From NCBI GenBank assembly GCA_051656605.1, contig JBOGCF010000001.1:6864-70863 (forward strand): a stretch of DNA of 64,000 nt, in the 5' to 3' direction. This document shows, piece by piece, positions 1 through 9,454 of the stretch. The notes beneath the pieces are model-generated. The model was not told where the DNA came from. It saw nothing but the letters and a program-made list of their open reading frames with translations, and ran no database searches. Made by a program: the position numbers and the translations under genes. The stretch is from UBA12018 sp051656605. Lineage in GTDB: Bacteria > Bacteroidota > Bacteroidia > Bacteroidales > CAMTPD01. Positions within the stretch are counted from its first letter, which is position 1. Every line of letters begins with the position of its first letter.

Positions 1-590
1 GAACCCATTGCTACTGCAAGAGTTGCAACATCTTTATTGAAACGTTCGCCAATCTCGATCAATTCGTCCAAAGTCTTACCTTCTTCAGAAGCTGCACCTA
101 AAATTTTGAACAAAGGCACACATCCGGCCAAACCACGACGATCATCTGTATTGATATCGATACCAGCACTGATATCATCATGAGTCATGATACGTTTAAC
201 GTTAATCCCTACACGTTCTGCTAGTTGACAAGCCATATTTGCGCTCATCACATCACCAGAGTGATTCAACACAACAAGAAGAATACCTGCTTCACGTTTA
301 AACATTTGTAGAGCTTGAAACAATCTTTGAGCACCTGGTGCTGCAAAAATATCACCAACTACAGAGCAGTCTAGCATGCCTTCTCCGACAAAACCACTCA
401 ATGCAGGTTCGTGACCAGCACCACCCAATGTAATAATCGCAACTTTGCTTTCATCTTTGGGATTTGCTCTCACTACAATATTTTCACCACCAAGGGCAAC
501 TTTATCTTTATATGCCAAAACATAACCCTCAAGCAATTCACTTGTAATCGCTTCTGGCTCGTTCGTAAATTTAGTTTTAACCTGTGTCAT
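1..590 (-). CDS. dhaK: Dihydroxyacetone kinase DhaK (N-terminal part, cut by window edge)
   Basis: The reading frame runs from ATG at 590 leftwards off the window with no stop, giving about 196 residues. It encodes the Dak1/DhaK domain, which binds dihydroxyacetone for phosphorylation to dihydroxyacetone phosphate in the cytoplasm. The family signature is visible as LGGAGHEPALSGFVGEGML, containing the conserved GHEP histidine, and as NHSGDVMSANMA, containing the conserved GD aspartate. The histidine that covalently binds the substrate lies further downstream and is outside the window. I cannot tell whether a DhaL domain is fused at the C-terminus (ATP-type kinase) or encoded separately. A small VOC protein lies 25 bp upstream in the same orientation and is probably co-transcribed. 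Confidence 0.88.
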   Translation of the reverse strand, partial: MTQVKTKFTNEPEAITSELLEGYVLAYKDKVALGGENIVVRANPKDESKVAIITLGGAGHEPALSGFVGEGMLDCSVVGDIFAAPGAQRLFQALQMFKREAGILLVVLNHSGDVMSANMACQLAERVGINVKRIMTHDDISAGIDINTDDRRGLAGCVPLFKILGAASEEGKTLDELIEIGERFNKDVATLAVAMG

Positions 591-615
591 CTTTATTAGG
601 ATTAGTTGTTAGCTT

Positions 616-933
616 TTATTTTTTGAAACACATTAATTCTACCGGAATACCTTCTTCTTCGATGAAAGCAATACTCAATTGATCGTCAACATCTGCAGGA
701 CCAAAGATTACAGTTTTACCTTCCAATGCTGTTGTCAAACATGGCACTTCGTAAGCAATATGTGCAACTTTTTGAATTAACTCAGGCATACAGCTGCCTT
801 CTTCAAACTTCAAATGTTCGATTCTGTTTTCGCTGTTGGTATAATCAGTAAGCCATACACGAAGACCATCATTAAAAACAGCTTCCTCTTGCTTATTGCA
901 TGAAGGAACACCAAAATGATTGAATTTTCTCAT
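616..933 (-). CDS. Small VOC/glyoxalase-like protein
   Basis: This 105-residue soluble protein has no signal peptide. Its pattern fits a single vicinal-oxygen-chelate (glyoxalase/bleomycin-resistance) module: an N-terminal FNHFGVPSCNK strand segment, a central KVAHIAYEVP segment typical of the second half of VOC domains, and a C-terminal IAFIEEEGIPVELM strand ending in a Glu. It lies directly upstream of dhaK. Dihydroxyacetone phosphate can yield methylglyoxal, so a glyoxalase-like role would make sense, but that is inference. Metal ligands cannot be assigned with confidence and the substrate is unknown. Confidence 0.6.
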   Translation of the reverse strand: MRKFNHFGVPSCNKQEEAVFNDGLRVWLTDYTNSENRIEHLKFEEGSCMPELIQKVAHIAYEVPCLTTALEGKTVIFGPADVDDQLSIAFIEEEGIPVELMCFKK

Positions 934-988
934 GATATAAGAATTAAATAGGTTGTAATGATATTAATTTTAACACTGTAAAAACAGA

Positions 989-3418
989 TTATCTCTTTAA
1001 TAACTTACCCATTCGCATATATGAAACTAGCGATATAACAGATAATATTATTAAAACGATATAAAGATATAAAGAAATTCCATCAAATGCATCATTTTTA
1101 CCATAAGAATGCATCCCACTTAAGAAATAATTAACACCTAAGAAGGTCATCAGAACCGATGCAAAAGAAAACATGGATAACAAATTAAACCAAAATAATA
1201 TATTTATTTTATTAATCAATCGAATATGTGTTACGATTGCATAAACAACCATCGTAATCAATGCCCATGTCTCTTTTGGATCCCATCCCCAATAACGGCC
1301 CCAGGACTCATTGGCCCAAACTGCGCCTAAAAATGTTCCCACTGTCATTAGAATTAATCCAATAAGCATAGACATCTCATTTATTATTGTGAATTCCTGA
1401 ATTTTAGGCATTAAAAGATCCTTTTGCTTTTTACCAAAGCACATCAAGATCAGATTAAATAGTCCCAAAAGTGTTGAAATACCAAAGAAACCATATGCCG
1501 CAACAATTACAGCAACATGAAACATCAACCATGGAGATTTCAACACAGGAACCAACGCATTAATCTGTGGGTCCATCCAATTAAGTCCAGACACAAATAA
1601 TATAACCCCTGTAAATAATGAAGCTAATGCGAATGTTATTGGCGATCGACGGATAAACAATAATCCACCAAGCATAGTAGCCCATCCCACATAAACCATA
1701 GTTTCATATGAATTACTCCATGGAGCATATCCACTTACATACCATCTCAATCCCATTCCAAATGTATGCATCACAAAAACAGCACCAACGAAGAATGCAA
1801 AAATCTTAAATAAAAGATTATATATCGGTTTCTCTTCAAACATTTTTGCTAGAGATACAACTAGCAAGACTCCTCCTAATATTAAATACAACTTAAAGCA
1901 ATGTCTGAAAATATGCATTTTATTGTAATACGATTCCCATTTGAGCTTTGATTGATCAATTTGCAGTGTATTGTTCTTTGCACTTTGATAAGTAGAGATC
2001 ATACTCAAAACCTCATCTGTTTTTGACCAGTCTCCTGATTTAACTGCTTCTGCGATCTCTTCTGTATACCAATCAAATATTCGAGAAACAAACATTGAGT
2101 CTTTTTCCGAAAAAGAAGATAAATCGTCTCCTGAAGCAAACCATTTGTGATTTTGATCGTTCTCTAACGGAAATAGATTTAATAATCTACCATTGATAAG
2201 CTGATAGAATATATTTACTTTTTCATCTAATTTGAGAAGATCTTTATCCATCTGATTCCTTTCATTCGGCATCTTATTATAGATTTGATCTATCTCACTT
2301 TGTAGTTTGTAGCTCCCTTGTTGATCAAACAAATCAACATAAGCACACATCTTACCATTCAAAGCATAGTTCTTAACAATCTGCTTATTCGGAACCTCAA
2401 TCAATGGAATGCGTGACCAAATTTGCGGATATGTAAGAATCCCTAATAAAACCTGATCTGCAGATTGATTATTATACATTTCATCTTTATGCAACTTCCT
2501 CATTACCTCATTAGAGAATGTATTCACCGGAACCATTCGTCCATTATACATCTGCATTGGCATCAAACCAAATTTTTCGGCTTCAGCTTTAGGTATTGCC
2601 ATTGATTCTGTAGCCTTCTCAAAGTTCATGGACTCATTGGCACAAATAGATGTTACCCCCATAAACAGAAAAACGAAAACCACTGACACTTTATTCGAAT
2701 AAGCTTTCAAACGATTATTCAAGAAACGCAAACGACTATTCTTTCCTATCAACGAATAAATAAAGCCAACAACAAGCAATAAATACCCCAAATAAGTAAC
2801 ATATCTACCTGCAACATCTTTGTTTACAGACAAAATTGTACCTTTTTCATCTTGATCATAAGATGCTTGAAAGAAACGATAACCCTCCAAGTCCATTACA
2901 TTATTCATAAAAACCTTCTGATCAAATGTTTTTCCGTTATAATATACACGAAGTAAACTTTCATATGAAGATGGGCTGGAAGAACCAGGATAGCGATTTA
3001 ACGAAAAATCAACAAGCTCAATTTCAAAAGGCAACGAATGAAGTTCTGTTCTGTCAAATTTTTGAATTACAAGTTGATTTGTTTTTTGCCCTTCTCGTAT
3101 ATGCACCATTCCTTCTTCACCAAATACATGTGTAACAAATGCACCAATAAGAATTACAATAAATGCAATATGCGAAATCAAAACACCCCATTTCTTCTGA
3201 CGAAAAAGTTTGAGACGATCAATTGCTCCTATAAAATTGAGAATCATTGCAAATTGCAACAACAGCAACACCGGCGAATAGTAAACATACTCTTTAGCGA
3301 CAATTGTCCCATGCAGTTTTTCTATAAATGTTGCTCCTGCTAATAAAATAGCATACAACGATAGCAACACAATTGTAGATCGTGGAGAGGATATAATCCG
3401 AGTAAGATTATTATACAT
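989..3418 (-). CDS. ccsBA: Cytochrome c biogenesis protein CcsBA (fused System II haem lyase)
   Basis: This 809-residue inner-membrane protein exports haem and attaches it to CxxCH motifs of c-type cytochromes in the periplasm (System II). The N-terminal quarter is ResB/CcsB-like, with membrane segments near residues 15-35, 50-70 and 75-95 and a periplasmic part. The C-terminal half is CcsA, with many membrane segments and the tryptophan-rich haem-binding motif WGRYWGWDPKETWAL around residues 706-720. A CcsB-CcsA fusion of this size is usual in Bacteroidetes. It lies just downstream of two genes that each carry two CxxCH motifs, so it probably matures their products. A strong terminator hairpin separates it from the upstream gene, so it may depend on read-through or on a weak promoter of its own. 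Confidence 0.93.
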   Translation of the reverse strand: MYNNLTRIISSPRSTIVLLSLYAILLAGATFIEKLHGTIVAKEYVYYSPVLLLLQFAMILNFIGAIDRLKLFRQKKWGVLISHIAFIVILIGAFVTHVFGEEGMVHIREGQKTNQLVIQKFDRTELHSLPFEIELVDFSLNRYPGSSSPSSYESLLRVYYNGKTFDQKVFMNNVMDLEGYRFFQASYDQDEKGTILSVNKDVAGRYVTYLGYLLLVVGFIYSLIGKNSRLRFLNNRLKAYSNKVSVVFVFLFMGVTSICANESMNFEKATESMAIPKAEAEKFGLMPMQMYNGRMVPVNTFSNEVMRKLHKDEMYNNQSADQVLLGILTYPQIWSRIPLIEVPNKQIVKNYALNGKMCAYVDLFDQQGSYKLQSEIDQIYNKMPNERNQMDKDLLKLDEKVNIFYQLINGRLLNLFPLENDQNHKWFASGDDLSSFSEKDSMFVSRIFDWYTEEIAEAVKSGDWSKTDEVLSMISTYQSAKNNTLQIDQSKLKWESYYNKMHIFRHCFKLYLILGGVLLVVSLAKMFEEKPIYNLLFKIFAFFVGAVFVMHTFGMGLRWYVSGYAPWSNSYETMVYVGWATMLGGLLFIRRSPITFALASLFTGVILFVSGLNWMDPQINALVPVLKSPWLMFHVAVIVAAYGFFGISTLLGLFNLILMCFGKKQKDLLMPKIQEFTIINEMSMLIGLILMTVGTFLGAVWANESWGRYWGWDPKETWALITMVVYAIVTHIRLINKINILFWFNLLSMFSFASVLMTFLGVNYFLSGMHSYGKNDAFDGISLYLYIVLIILSVISLVSYMRMGKLLKR

Positions 3419-3445
3419 TTTACTTGTTTAGTTAAGAGTTAGACA

Positions 3446-3487
3446 TAAAAAAACAGAGGCAGTAAGTTTATTTCTTACTGCCTCTAT
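3446..3487 (-). terminator. Hairpin terminator after the HzsA-like gene
   Basis: A perfect 12-bp stem (AGAGGCAGTAAG at 3455-3466 pairing with 3474-3485) has a 7-nt loop. On the minus strand a run of T follows it immediately. It sits between the HzsA-like gene and ccsBA and should reduce or end transcription before ccsBA. Confidence 0.85.
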
Positions 3488-3498
3488 AAAAATATAAA

Positions 3499-6400
3499 TT
3501 AATCTTCAATAATTACACGGAATCCAACATTTTTAACTCTTTGCCATGCATAGTACGCTTTACGTATATATGACGTCGAATTTTTAGGCCTTTCATTCCA
3601 TGCTCCACCCCTCACTACTCGATGCTTAGATGCTTCCTTCGACTTCTCATTGTATGGATAGTCGAGGTAAGAACTTCTAGTCCATTCTGCAACATTACCG
3701 TGCATTGCAAACAATCCAAAAGGATTGGCTTTATAAGCTTTCGCATCTGCCATAATCATGTTACCATCATCAACACTTTCAGCTTTAGGAATAAAGTTAT
3801 AATATTTGTACCAATAGCTATTTTTTGACATCGGAACCGGATTCACACCACTTACAGCCATTTTTGAAAGCTGACTATCTGCCATGTTATCGTAAGCACC
3901 AAAGTCAGAGTTTGAATTACCAAACCAGAAATCATCGTCAGAACCAGCTCTACAAGCCCATTCCCATTGCGCTTCTGTTGGAAGCGTAATATTCATTCCT
4001 GTTTTCTCGCTAAGCATCTTACAATAAGCCATTGCATCTTCCCAGCTCACACGGATCACCGGTTGCTCAGGCTTATTAGCTGCATAACCCGGAGTTGTAT
4101 GGTCTTTCCAGAACTGATCTACAAATCGGCTATCATGTTCTGGCACTAATGCATTGTATTGAGCATTTGTAACTTCTACTTCCGCCATCCAGAATGGTTT
4201 GTCGATTTTAACTTTCGACATTTGTTTGTTATCTGCATTCCCTTTAGGGCTACCCATTACAAACTGTCCAGCCGGAACTTTTACAAACTTCATCACAACT
4301 CCTGGTGCCAATTCTATTTCTTTAGAAGTTTCACCTTCTTTTGACAAAAGAGCTTTTGCTTGATCTGCAGACATTGGCCAGCCTTTCAGCTTAACTTCTT
4401 TACTCTTTTTCTCTTTAAGAGGCTCTGGTTTCTCTGGAGTAATTGCTCCTTTTGATTTCAGATACTCTCCATAAGATTTCAACTCGGCTCTCCAGTCATT
4501 CTTCACACCATTATACTTTTCAGACAACTCCATACGACGAGTGTACTGATCAATATTACCATCAAGAATGTTAGTTATAAATTCACCTTTATCAGGAGCA
4601 TTCATATCAATCCAAGTATAAAGATCTTTCCATTCTTTGTCGGTAAGCTTCACATTGAAGTGACCTTTTTTCAACATTCTCACAAGTTCACTTGTCGAAG
4701 CATGATATTCATACGGTTGAAGCACATACATCTCAGCCTCCGGACCTTGTCTGTTGATATAAGGATGGAAGTTTAGGTATGACAAGCCATATCCTGTTTT
4801 CTCATCTTTTCTACCTCCGGTAAAATCAATCGAACCATTTTCACCATTATGACAAGAAACACAAGCTCTGTCAAGAATTGGCTGAATCTGATAATCGAAA
4901 GTCATTGATCTCACACCACCTTCAGGTGCTTGAATTGTATGAGGTGTTTTTGACGAAGCGATTACTTTCTTCGGAATAGGTATCTTATTTTGATCTTCAT
5001 GACAACCTACACAAGAAACGACTTCCCCAGGCATACCTGTCACCCAGCTTCTCATCCATTGAATAGCTCTACCTTCCGAATCAAGTGGCTGCATTGAAAT
5101 CGGAGTATTTGCCGGAATCTTGAAAATAACAGAACCATCTTCTTCTACCGGAACTACACCTAACAAACGCTTAATATCCCATCCACTTTGAACACCATGA
5201 GCATTATGGTCTGATCTTGAATGCAAATACGCATATTCATAAGCAAATAAACGTAAAGCTTTCACTGTGCCACGAGGTACACCTCTCAAACCTTCACCTT
5301 CATAGATGTCCTGAATAAAGACTGTTGATTCTTTATCATTGAGTTTCACCTTGTCAGGAATTACAGCCGGAGCAGGTCTTTCTTGAGCTAAAATAGGCGT
5401 GATCAAACCTTCACCCTCATATTCAGCAACAAGCGTAACATTATCAAAGATGTCGACCAAATAAATACCCCAAAGCGATTCCGGGCTCATTTTAGCTGAA
5501 ACCAAGAAGTATTTATCATTCAATGGCCAAGGCTTCACAAACTGAGGCCAAACTCCATCTACAAGTTCATCCTTAATAATAGGCTCAATAGGTCTATTTC
5601 TAAAAGGAATCTCTTGAGTCATACCTTTTTCCTCCTTACGACTCTTCATCGGATCAAACAACATCATTCGTCCTGATCTCACAGTACCGTGGTGACCAGA
5701 AATAATTCCGACAAACGCAGAAGAGTGTCCTGGAAGGGGTTGCATATCGAATGTACTATTCGGGAAATACGAACCACTACCATACAATGCCTTCACTTCT
5801 GTTCCATCAGGATTCATATGCATTACGAATCTTGAGAAGTAGTGCGTCAAGTCTGTATATTCCCAACGAGTATACATCACGCGACCATTTTGCATCACAA
5901 CCGGATTCCAGTTCGCATCTTGGTCAAAAGTAAGACGTCTAATACTCTTATCCTTTGGATCATACAAAACCGCATTACCAACCGCATCTGAACCACTTAC
6001 ACATGGCACACCGTGATAACCAATATTTGAAACAGCCCAAATTTTACCACTTGGCAAATATGTTGCATCGAAAAATTCTAGATCTTTCTCTACAGTTTCA
6101 ATAAGAGGTTTTGCTTCACCACCTGACACAGGAACTTCAAAAACATTGAATCGGTTGTCTTTTGTCAATGAAGTAAACATGATCTTAGATCCGTCCCAAT
6201 GTAGCTTCAGGTCCGAAACAGCTCCTGTTGTTGAAGGTTTAAAAATTGTTCTAGTTTGTACATCCCCTCTAAGGTTAGACAACTCTGCAATTTCCGCATC
6301 AAAACCAACACGTCTTGCCGAAGTTTGGTTACTCCAGTTATTAGGCTGAGTTCCTAACTCATGCGTATTGATATTTCGTGCATTTGCTCCAATCTTATAA

Positions 6401-7479
6401 CGACCCACGATGATCTTATCCACATCTAAAAGTGGATTTGACATCAACAAAGCCTTCTTCAGTTCTAATACACGATTAGCATCTGCGATTGCCTGAGCAT
6501 TGCCAGTATATATACCTTTAAATCCTTTTTTATTTAATGCAATGATTTCATCAAACAAAGGTTTGTTTTTTGCAACATCAAACCCTTTTGCCTTCTTCAT
6601 ATCATTATAAGCAAGCTCTATCGATTCAATATTGAACCATGCCAATTGATCTTGAATTTTCAAAACCTGGTTAGCTTGATCAAAAAGTTGAAGATATTGT
6701 TTGATTTGCTCATCAAGATTAGAAACACTATTAACTGCTTCTAATTGCTTGCTAAAATAAGCCTTATCCTGAAGCTTATTAATAACACCTTCTACAAGTT
6801 GTTTTTCTACAGAAGCATCAACAGTTGTTAACCAAATATCAAGACCTCCGTCGATACTAGATCCAATCACACCCAAATCCTGTGGATATACATTGCGCAA
6901 TTGGTCTGCATAATCTTTTCCGAAAATATTTTGCACTCTGAAGAATGCACTTCCTATAGGTGAGTTGTCATCAATACCTACTTCCGACTCAAAACGGTCA
7001 AATTTCTTATCCAACTGGAAAACAACCACACCATTAGCATGCACCAGAACACTATGATCGTATTTTGTTCCTGCTATAGAAACCGGTTTACCTGAAAAGT
7101 TTGAATTAAACTTAGGTGTGCCGTGTGGTGCATCCGTATAAATAGGTGTAAGCTCATCCAACCAAACGGTAGAACCATCGCTAGCAATTAGTTTTGCATT
7201 CGCCCATGCGGCATGATCCCAGTCTGATCCGTCAGGACCACCGGTTGTAATTAATACTAATTTATCTTGACCTTTTACGTTAGCAACAATCTTTTCGGAC
7301 TTCTGCTTTGCTTTCATCCACTTTGACTCTATAGGCATACCCGCCTTTTTCAACGCATCACGCAAGGTTGCTTTTTGCTTTACAGAGGCATCGATCCAAT
7401 TCGAAGCACTCTTTTGAGCATATGAGTTATGCGCAGCGAGACAAAGTAGTAATGAAACTCCAATACCAAATTTTCTCAT
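3499..7479 (-). CDS. HzsA-like two-haem c protein fused to an FGE-sulfatase-like domain
   Basis: This 1326-residue secreted protein has a signal peptide at about 1-21 ending AYAQ. Residues 75-200 resemble an NPCBM-type beta-sandwich. Residues 230-340 are helical. Residues 400-760 look like a PD40/beta-propeller region as in proteins related to hydrazine synthase subunit A. Two c-type haem sites follow, CVGCH at 823-827 and CVSCH at 873-877. The last 280 residues form a formylglycine-generating-enzyme (SUMF1/EgtB/PvdO) fold, with GNVAEWTRSSY and a VVRGGAWNER segment. The C-terminal segment that carries catalytic cysteines in true FGE has none here, so sulfatase activation is unlikely. It is probably a periplasmic redox enzyme of unknown substrate. 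Relation to HzsA does not imply hydrazine synthesis. CcsBA lies downstream and a cupin lipoprotein upstream. Confidence 0.75.
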   Translation of the reverse strand: MRKFGIGVSLLLCLAAHNSYAQKSASNWIDASVKQKATLRDALKKAGMPIESKWMKAKQKSEKIVANVKGQDKLVLITTGGPDGSDWDHAAWANAKLIASDGSTVWLDELTPIYTDAPHGTPKFNSNFSGKPVSIAGTKYDHSVLVHANGVVVFQLDKKFDRFESEVGIDDNSPIGSAFFRVQNIFGKDYADQLRNVYPQDLGVIGSSIDGGLDIWLTTVDASVEKQLVEGVINKLQDKAYFSKQLEAVNSVSNLDEQIKQYLQLFDQANQVLKIQDQLAWFNIESIELAYNDMKKAKGFDVAKNKPLFDEIIALNKKGFKGIYTGNAQAIADANRVLELKKALLMSNPLLDVDKIIVGRYKIGANARNINTHELGTQPNNWSNQTSARRVGFDAEIAELSNLRGDVQTRTIFKPSTTGAVSDLKLHWDGSKIMFTSLTKDNRFNVFEVPVSGGEAKPLIETVEKDLEFFDATYLPSGKIWAVSNIGYHGVPCVSGSDAVGNAVLYDPKDKSIRRLTFDQDANWNPVVMQNGRVMYTRWEYTDLTHYFSRFVMHMNPDGTEVKALYGSGSYFPNSTFDMQPLPGHSSAFVGIISGHHGTVRSGRMMLFDPMKSRKEEKGMTQEIPFRNRPIEPIIKDELVDGVWPQFVKPWPLNDKYFLVSAKMSPESLWGIYLVDIFDNVTLVAEYEGEGLITPILAQERPAPAVIPDKVKLNDKESTVFIQDIYEGEGLRGVPRGTVKALRLFAYEYAYLHSRSDHNAHGVQSGWDIKRLLGVVPVEEDGSVIFKIPANTPISMQPLDSEGRAIQWMRSWVTGMPGEVVSCVGCHEDQNKIPIPKKVIASSKTPHTIQAPEGGVRSMTFDYQIQPILDRACVSCHNGENGSIDFTGGRKDEKTGYGLSYLNFHPYINRQGPEAEMYVLQPYEYHASTSELVRMLKKGHFNVKLTDKEWKDLYTWIDMNAPDKGEFITNILDGNIDQYTRRMELSEKYNGVKNDWRAELKSYGEYLKSKGAITPEKPEPLKEKKSKEVKLKGWPMSADQAKALLSKEGETSKEIELAPGVVMKFVKVPAGQFVMGSPKGNADNKQMSKVKIDKPFWMAEVEVTNAQYNALVPEHDSRFVDQFWKDHTTPGYAANKPEQPVIRVSWEDAMAYCKMLSEKTGMNITLPTEAQWEWACRAGSDDDFWFGNSNSDFGAYDNMADSQLSKMAVSGVNPVPMSKNSYWYKYYNFIPKAESVDDGNMIMADAKAYKANPFGLFAMHGNVAEWTRSSYLDYPYNEKSKEASKHRVVRGGAWNERPKNSTSYIRKAYYAWQRVKNVGFRVIIED

Positions 7480-7506
7480 TAAGTTTAGTTTGTGTTTTTC
7501 TGATTA

Positions 7507-7544
7507 AAGAGCAGTCTGAAGTTTAGCAATCAGACTGCTTTTAT
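7507..7544 (-). terminator. Intercistronic hairpin between cupin and HzsA-like genes
   Basis: A perfect 10-bp stem (AGCAGTCTGA at 7510-7519 with 7530-7539) encloses a 10-nt loop. On the minus strand only a short CTTT follows, so termination would be weak. It may instead stabilise or process the transcript and set different levels of the two gene products. Confidence 0.6.
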
Positions 7545-7561
7545 TTCTATCTTGAAAATTA

Positions 7562-8302
7562 CTATTGACTTAGGCAATCAGTAAATACAACATTAGGGTT
7601 AGTGAAGCGAAGACCATCACCATCGTGATAAGTTGCATATTCAGATACGATCGCACCTTCATCACCAGCCATTAAGAAGTGAGGAGTTTCTAGTTGTTTC
7701 AAAGGAACCATCTCATCTACCTTTTGAATCACGAAATTACTTACTGTGATATAATCTTTTTGGCTTTCTGGCAACTTAGGACCATTAGGTGTAGTTTCGC
7801 CAACTGCATAGTTATAAACCCATCCGTGACGTGGCACCCAAGCTTCATGCTTAGCCGCATACTTTGTAGGAAGGTGTTTGTGCTCAACAATCATTTGCCC
7901 AGGCAATAAATAGATTTCATGAGCAAAATAGTTATGCTCTGCATCATTAACCCAGAAAATACCACCCATACCAACGTTTTCGAAATCACCTAATTCAAAA
8001 TCAGTAATCCAAAGATTCTTTTTTAGATTTTCTGAATAAGGAACACCATAAAACTCTAGCATATCAAGATACGCAGCCAAAGCTACATCAGCTTGTAACT
8101 TTCCATCTTTGTAAAAATCCGCATTTGTGTACTTCTTTTGATACTTCATAGCTTTATTCGTTTTTAAATTTGATTCACAAGCATTTGTACAAGACTCAGA
8201 TCCATTTGCAGTAGTATTGGCAGCATTACCACCTGTACAAGCAATAAAACCTGCACTAATCGCCGCAAAACAGATCGTTTTAAAAAATAGATTACCTTTC
8301 AT
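7562..8302 (-). CDS. Cupin-fold lipoprotein, D-lyxose isomerase-like
   Basis: This 246-residue protein has a lipoprotein signal peptide with lipobox GFIAC, giving lipidation at Cys22. The mature part contains a cupin metal-site pattern: EHKH followed by KHEAWVPRHGWVYNY and a later YHDGDGL histidine. That fits the HxH, Glu, His set of D-lyxose isomerase-type and related cupins. A lipid-anchored form facing the periplasm would be unusual for a sugar isomerase, so the fold may serve another reaction here. It begins 9 bp after the RidA-like gene and precedes the HzsA-like gene in the same orientation, so it is probably part of the same redox cluster. The fold is fairly sure; the reaction is unknown. 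Confidence 0.65.
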   Translation of the reverse strand: MKGNLFFKTICFAAISAGFIACTGGNAANTTANGSESCTNACESNLKTNKAMKYQKKYTNADFYKDGKLQADVALAAYLDMLEFYGVPYSENLKKNLWITDFELGDFENVGMGGIFWVNDAEHNYFAHEIYLLPGQMIVEHKHLPTKYAAKHEAWVPRHGWVYNYAVGETTPNGPKLPESQKDYITVSNFVIQKVDEMVPLKQLETPHFLMAGDEGAIVSEYATYHDGDGLRFTNPNVVFTDCLSQ

Positions 8303-8311
8303 GATTAATAA

Positions 8312-9436
8312 TTAATATGTAGCTATACCTTCAATTTCTATTAATAATTCATCTCGACATACGTCGGCCAATAAAAAACTCATCGGTAAACTCGGAAACA
8401 TTCTTTGTAGAAGCTCTTTTGCCTCATTCACAAACTTGTCATGTTTAAGATATACACGCAACAATTTATATGAACGCGTACAAACATCAGACATACCTGC
8501 ATGATTTAGGTTTTCATCGCCAATCAAATATTCGATATTTTCGACAGTTGTGACCAACTGCTCCTTCAACGTTGCATTATGCAAACTCTCCTCACCTCTG
8601 ATTGCCGCAGTTCCTGAAATGTAGATAACACCTCCGTCATCCACAAAATCAACTGCTTTCGCACGTTCAAATTTAGGAGTCGTTTTATTTTCCACCTCTG
8701 AAATCAACAATCGTTTTGAGTATTCATGTGCAGCAATCTGAAGTTGATTATCAATCGGAACGATAGACAACACCTCTTTACTGTATCTTATCGCATCAAT
8801 ATCAACAATCACACCACCCGATTGCATCCCAATACCTGTTGCGGCAGGATAACCCTCATTCCATTTTCCGGCAGCATAAAACGTCGTTCTTGCATCGTTG
8901 AAAGCCTGATAATGTTGATACTCATTCTCAAAATCAACAATTCTTTCCAAATAATTCCATTGCCTTACTATGTCACAAACCTCGAAACCTTCTTTTTCGA
9001 AAACAGCAGCAATTGTATCAAAAACATCTACAGATTGCTGACGAAACGAAACACGAATTACATCAGATTGAACACCTGATATATAAAGAGATTTAACCTG
9101 TTCGTTTTCGTACACAACGTAAGGAATGTTAGCAAAAAGATCATATCTCAATTCATTAGGCTCACCATCAAAATACTGCACTTCTGCAACCAAGCGACTA
9201 GCAAGAGGAGCTTGTGCAATCAAGCTAAATGTTGGCACAGCTGATGGATATACACTAAATAAATGATCTTTCAATATGTTATATTTACGAACATAATCTT
9301 CATTATTAAAGATTGCCGCAAAAATATTAATTCGTATAATCGGTTTAGCTAAGCTCCATGATTCGGTAAGAGATAGAAGCGCACTCTGAAAGTCTTCATC
9401 CTCTGTACGAAAGATAGAGTAAATTAAGTTCTTCAT
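8312..9436 (-). CDS. RidA-fold protein resembling FkbO/Hyg5-type chorismatases
   Basis: This 374-residue protein has no signal peptide and is probably cytoplasmic. Its C-terminal half (about 195-374) has the features of a YjgF/RidA trimer fold: RTTFYAAGKWNEGYPAATGI, an ISGTAAIRGEES segment, NIEYLI, and LLRVYLKHDKF before the FPSLPMSFLLADVCR tail that in the family lines the active-site cleft. The N-terminal half is shorter and looks like a degenerate second copy, the arrangement of FkbO/Hyg5 chorismatases. Chorismate hydrolysis is possible but not shown. It lies between the propeller-peroxidase gene (18 bp upstream) and the cupin gene (9 bp downstream), so it is translated with a redox cluster, where an enamine or imine hydrolase role would also be plausible. 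Confidence 0.6.
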   Translation of the reverse strand: MKNLIYSIFRTEDEDFQSALLSLTESWSLAKPIIRINIFAAIFNNEDYVRKYNILKDHLFSVYPSAVPTFSLIAQAPLASRLVAEVQYFDGEPNELRYDLFANIPYVVYENEQVKSLYISGVQSDVIRVSFRQQSVDVFDTIAAVFEKEGFEVCDIVRQWNYLERIVDFENEYQHYQAFNDARTTFYAAGKWNEGYPAATGIGMQSGGVIVDIDAIRYSKEVLSIVPIDNQLQIAAHEYSKRLLISEVENKTTPKFERAKAVDFVDDGGVIYISGTAAIRGEESLHNATLKEQLVTTVENIEYLIGDENLNHAGMSDVCTRSYKLLRVYLKHDKFVNEAKELLQRMFPSLPMSFLLADVCRDELLIEIEGIATY

Positions 9437-9454
9437 GTTACTATTTTCGGGTTG

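Noticed and set aside
3499..7479. Functional formylglycine-generating enzyme or true hydrazine synthase
   Set aside because: The C-terminal FGE segment lacks the catalytic cysteines, and no other hydrazine synthase subunits or anammox genes are present. Only domain similarity is claimed.
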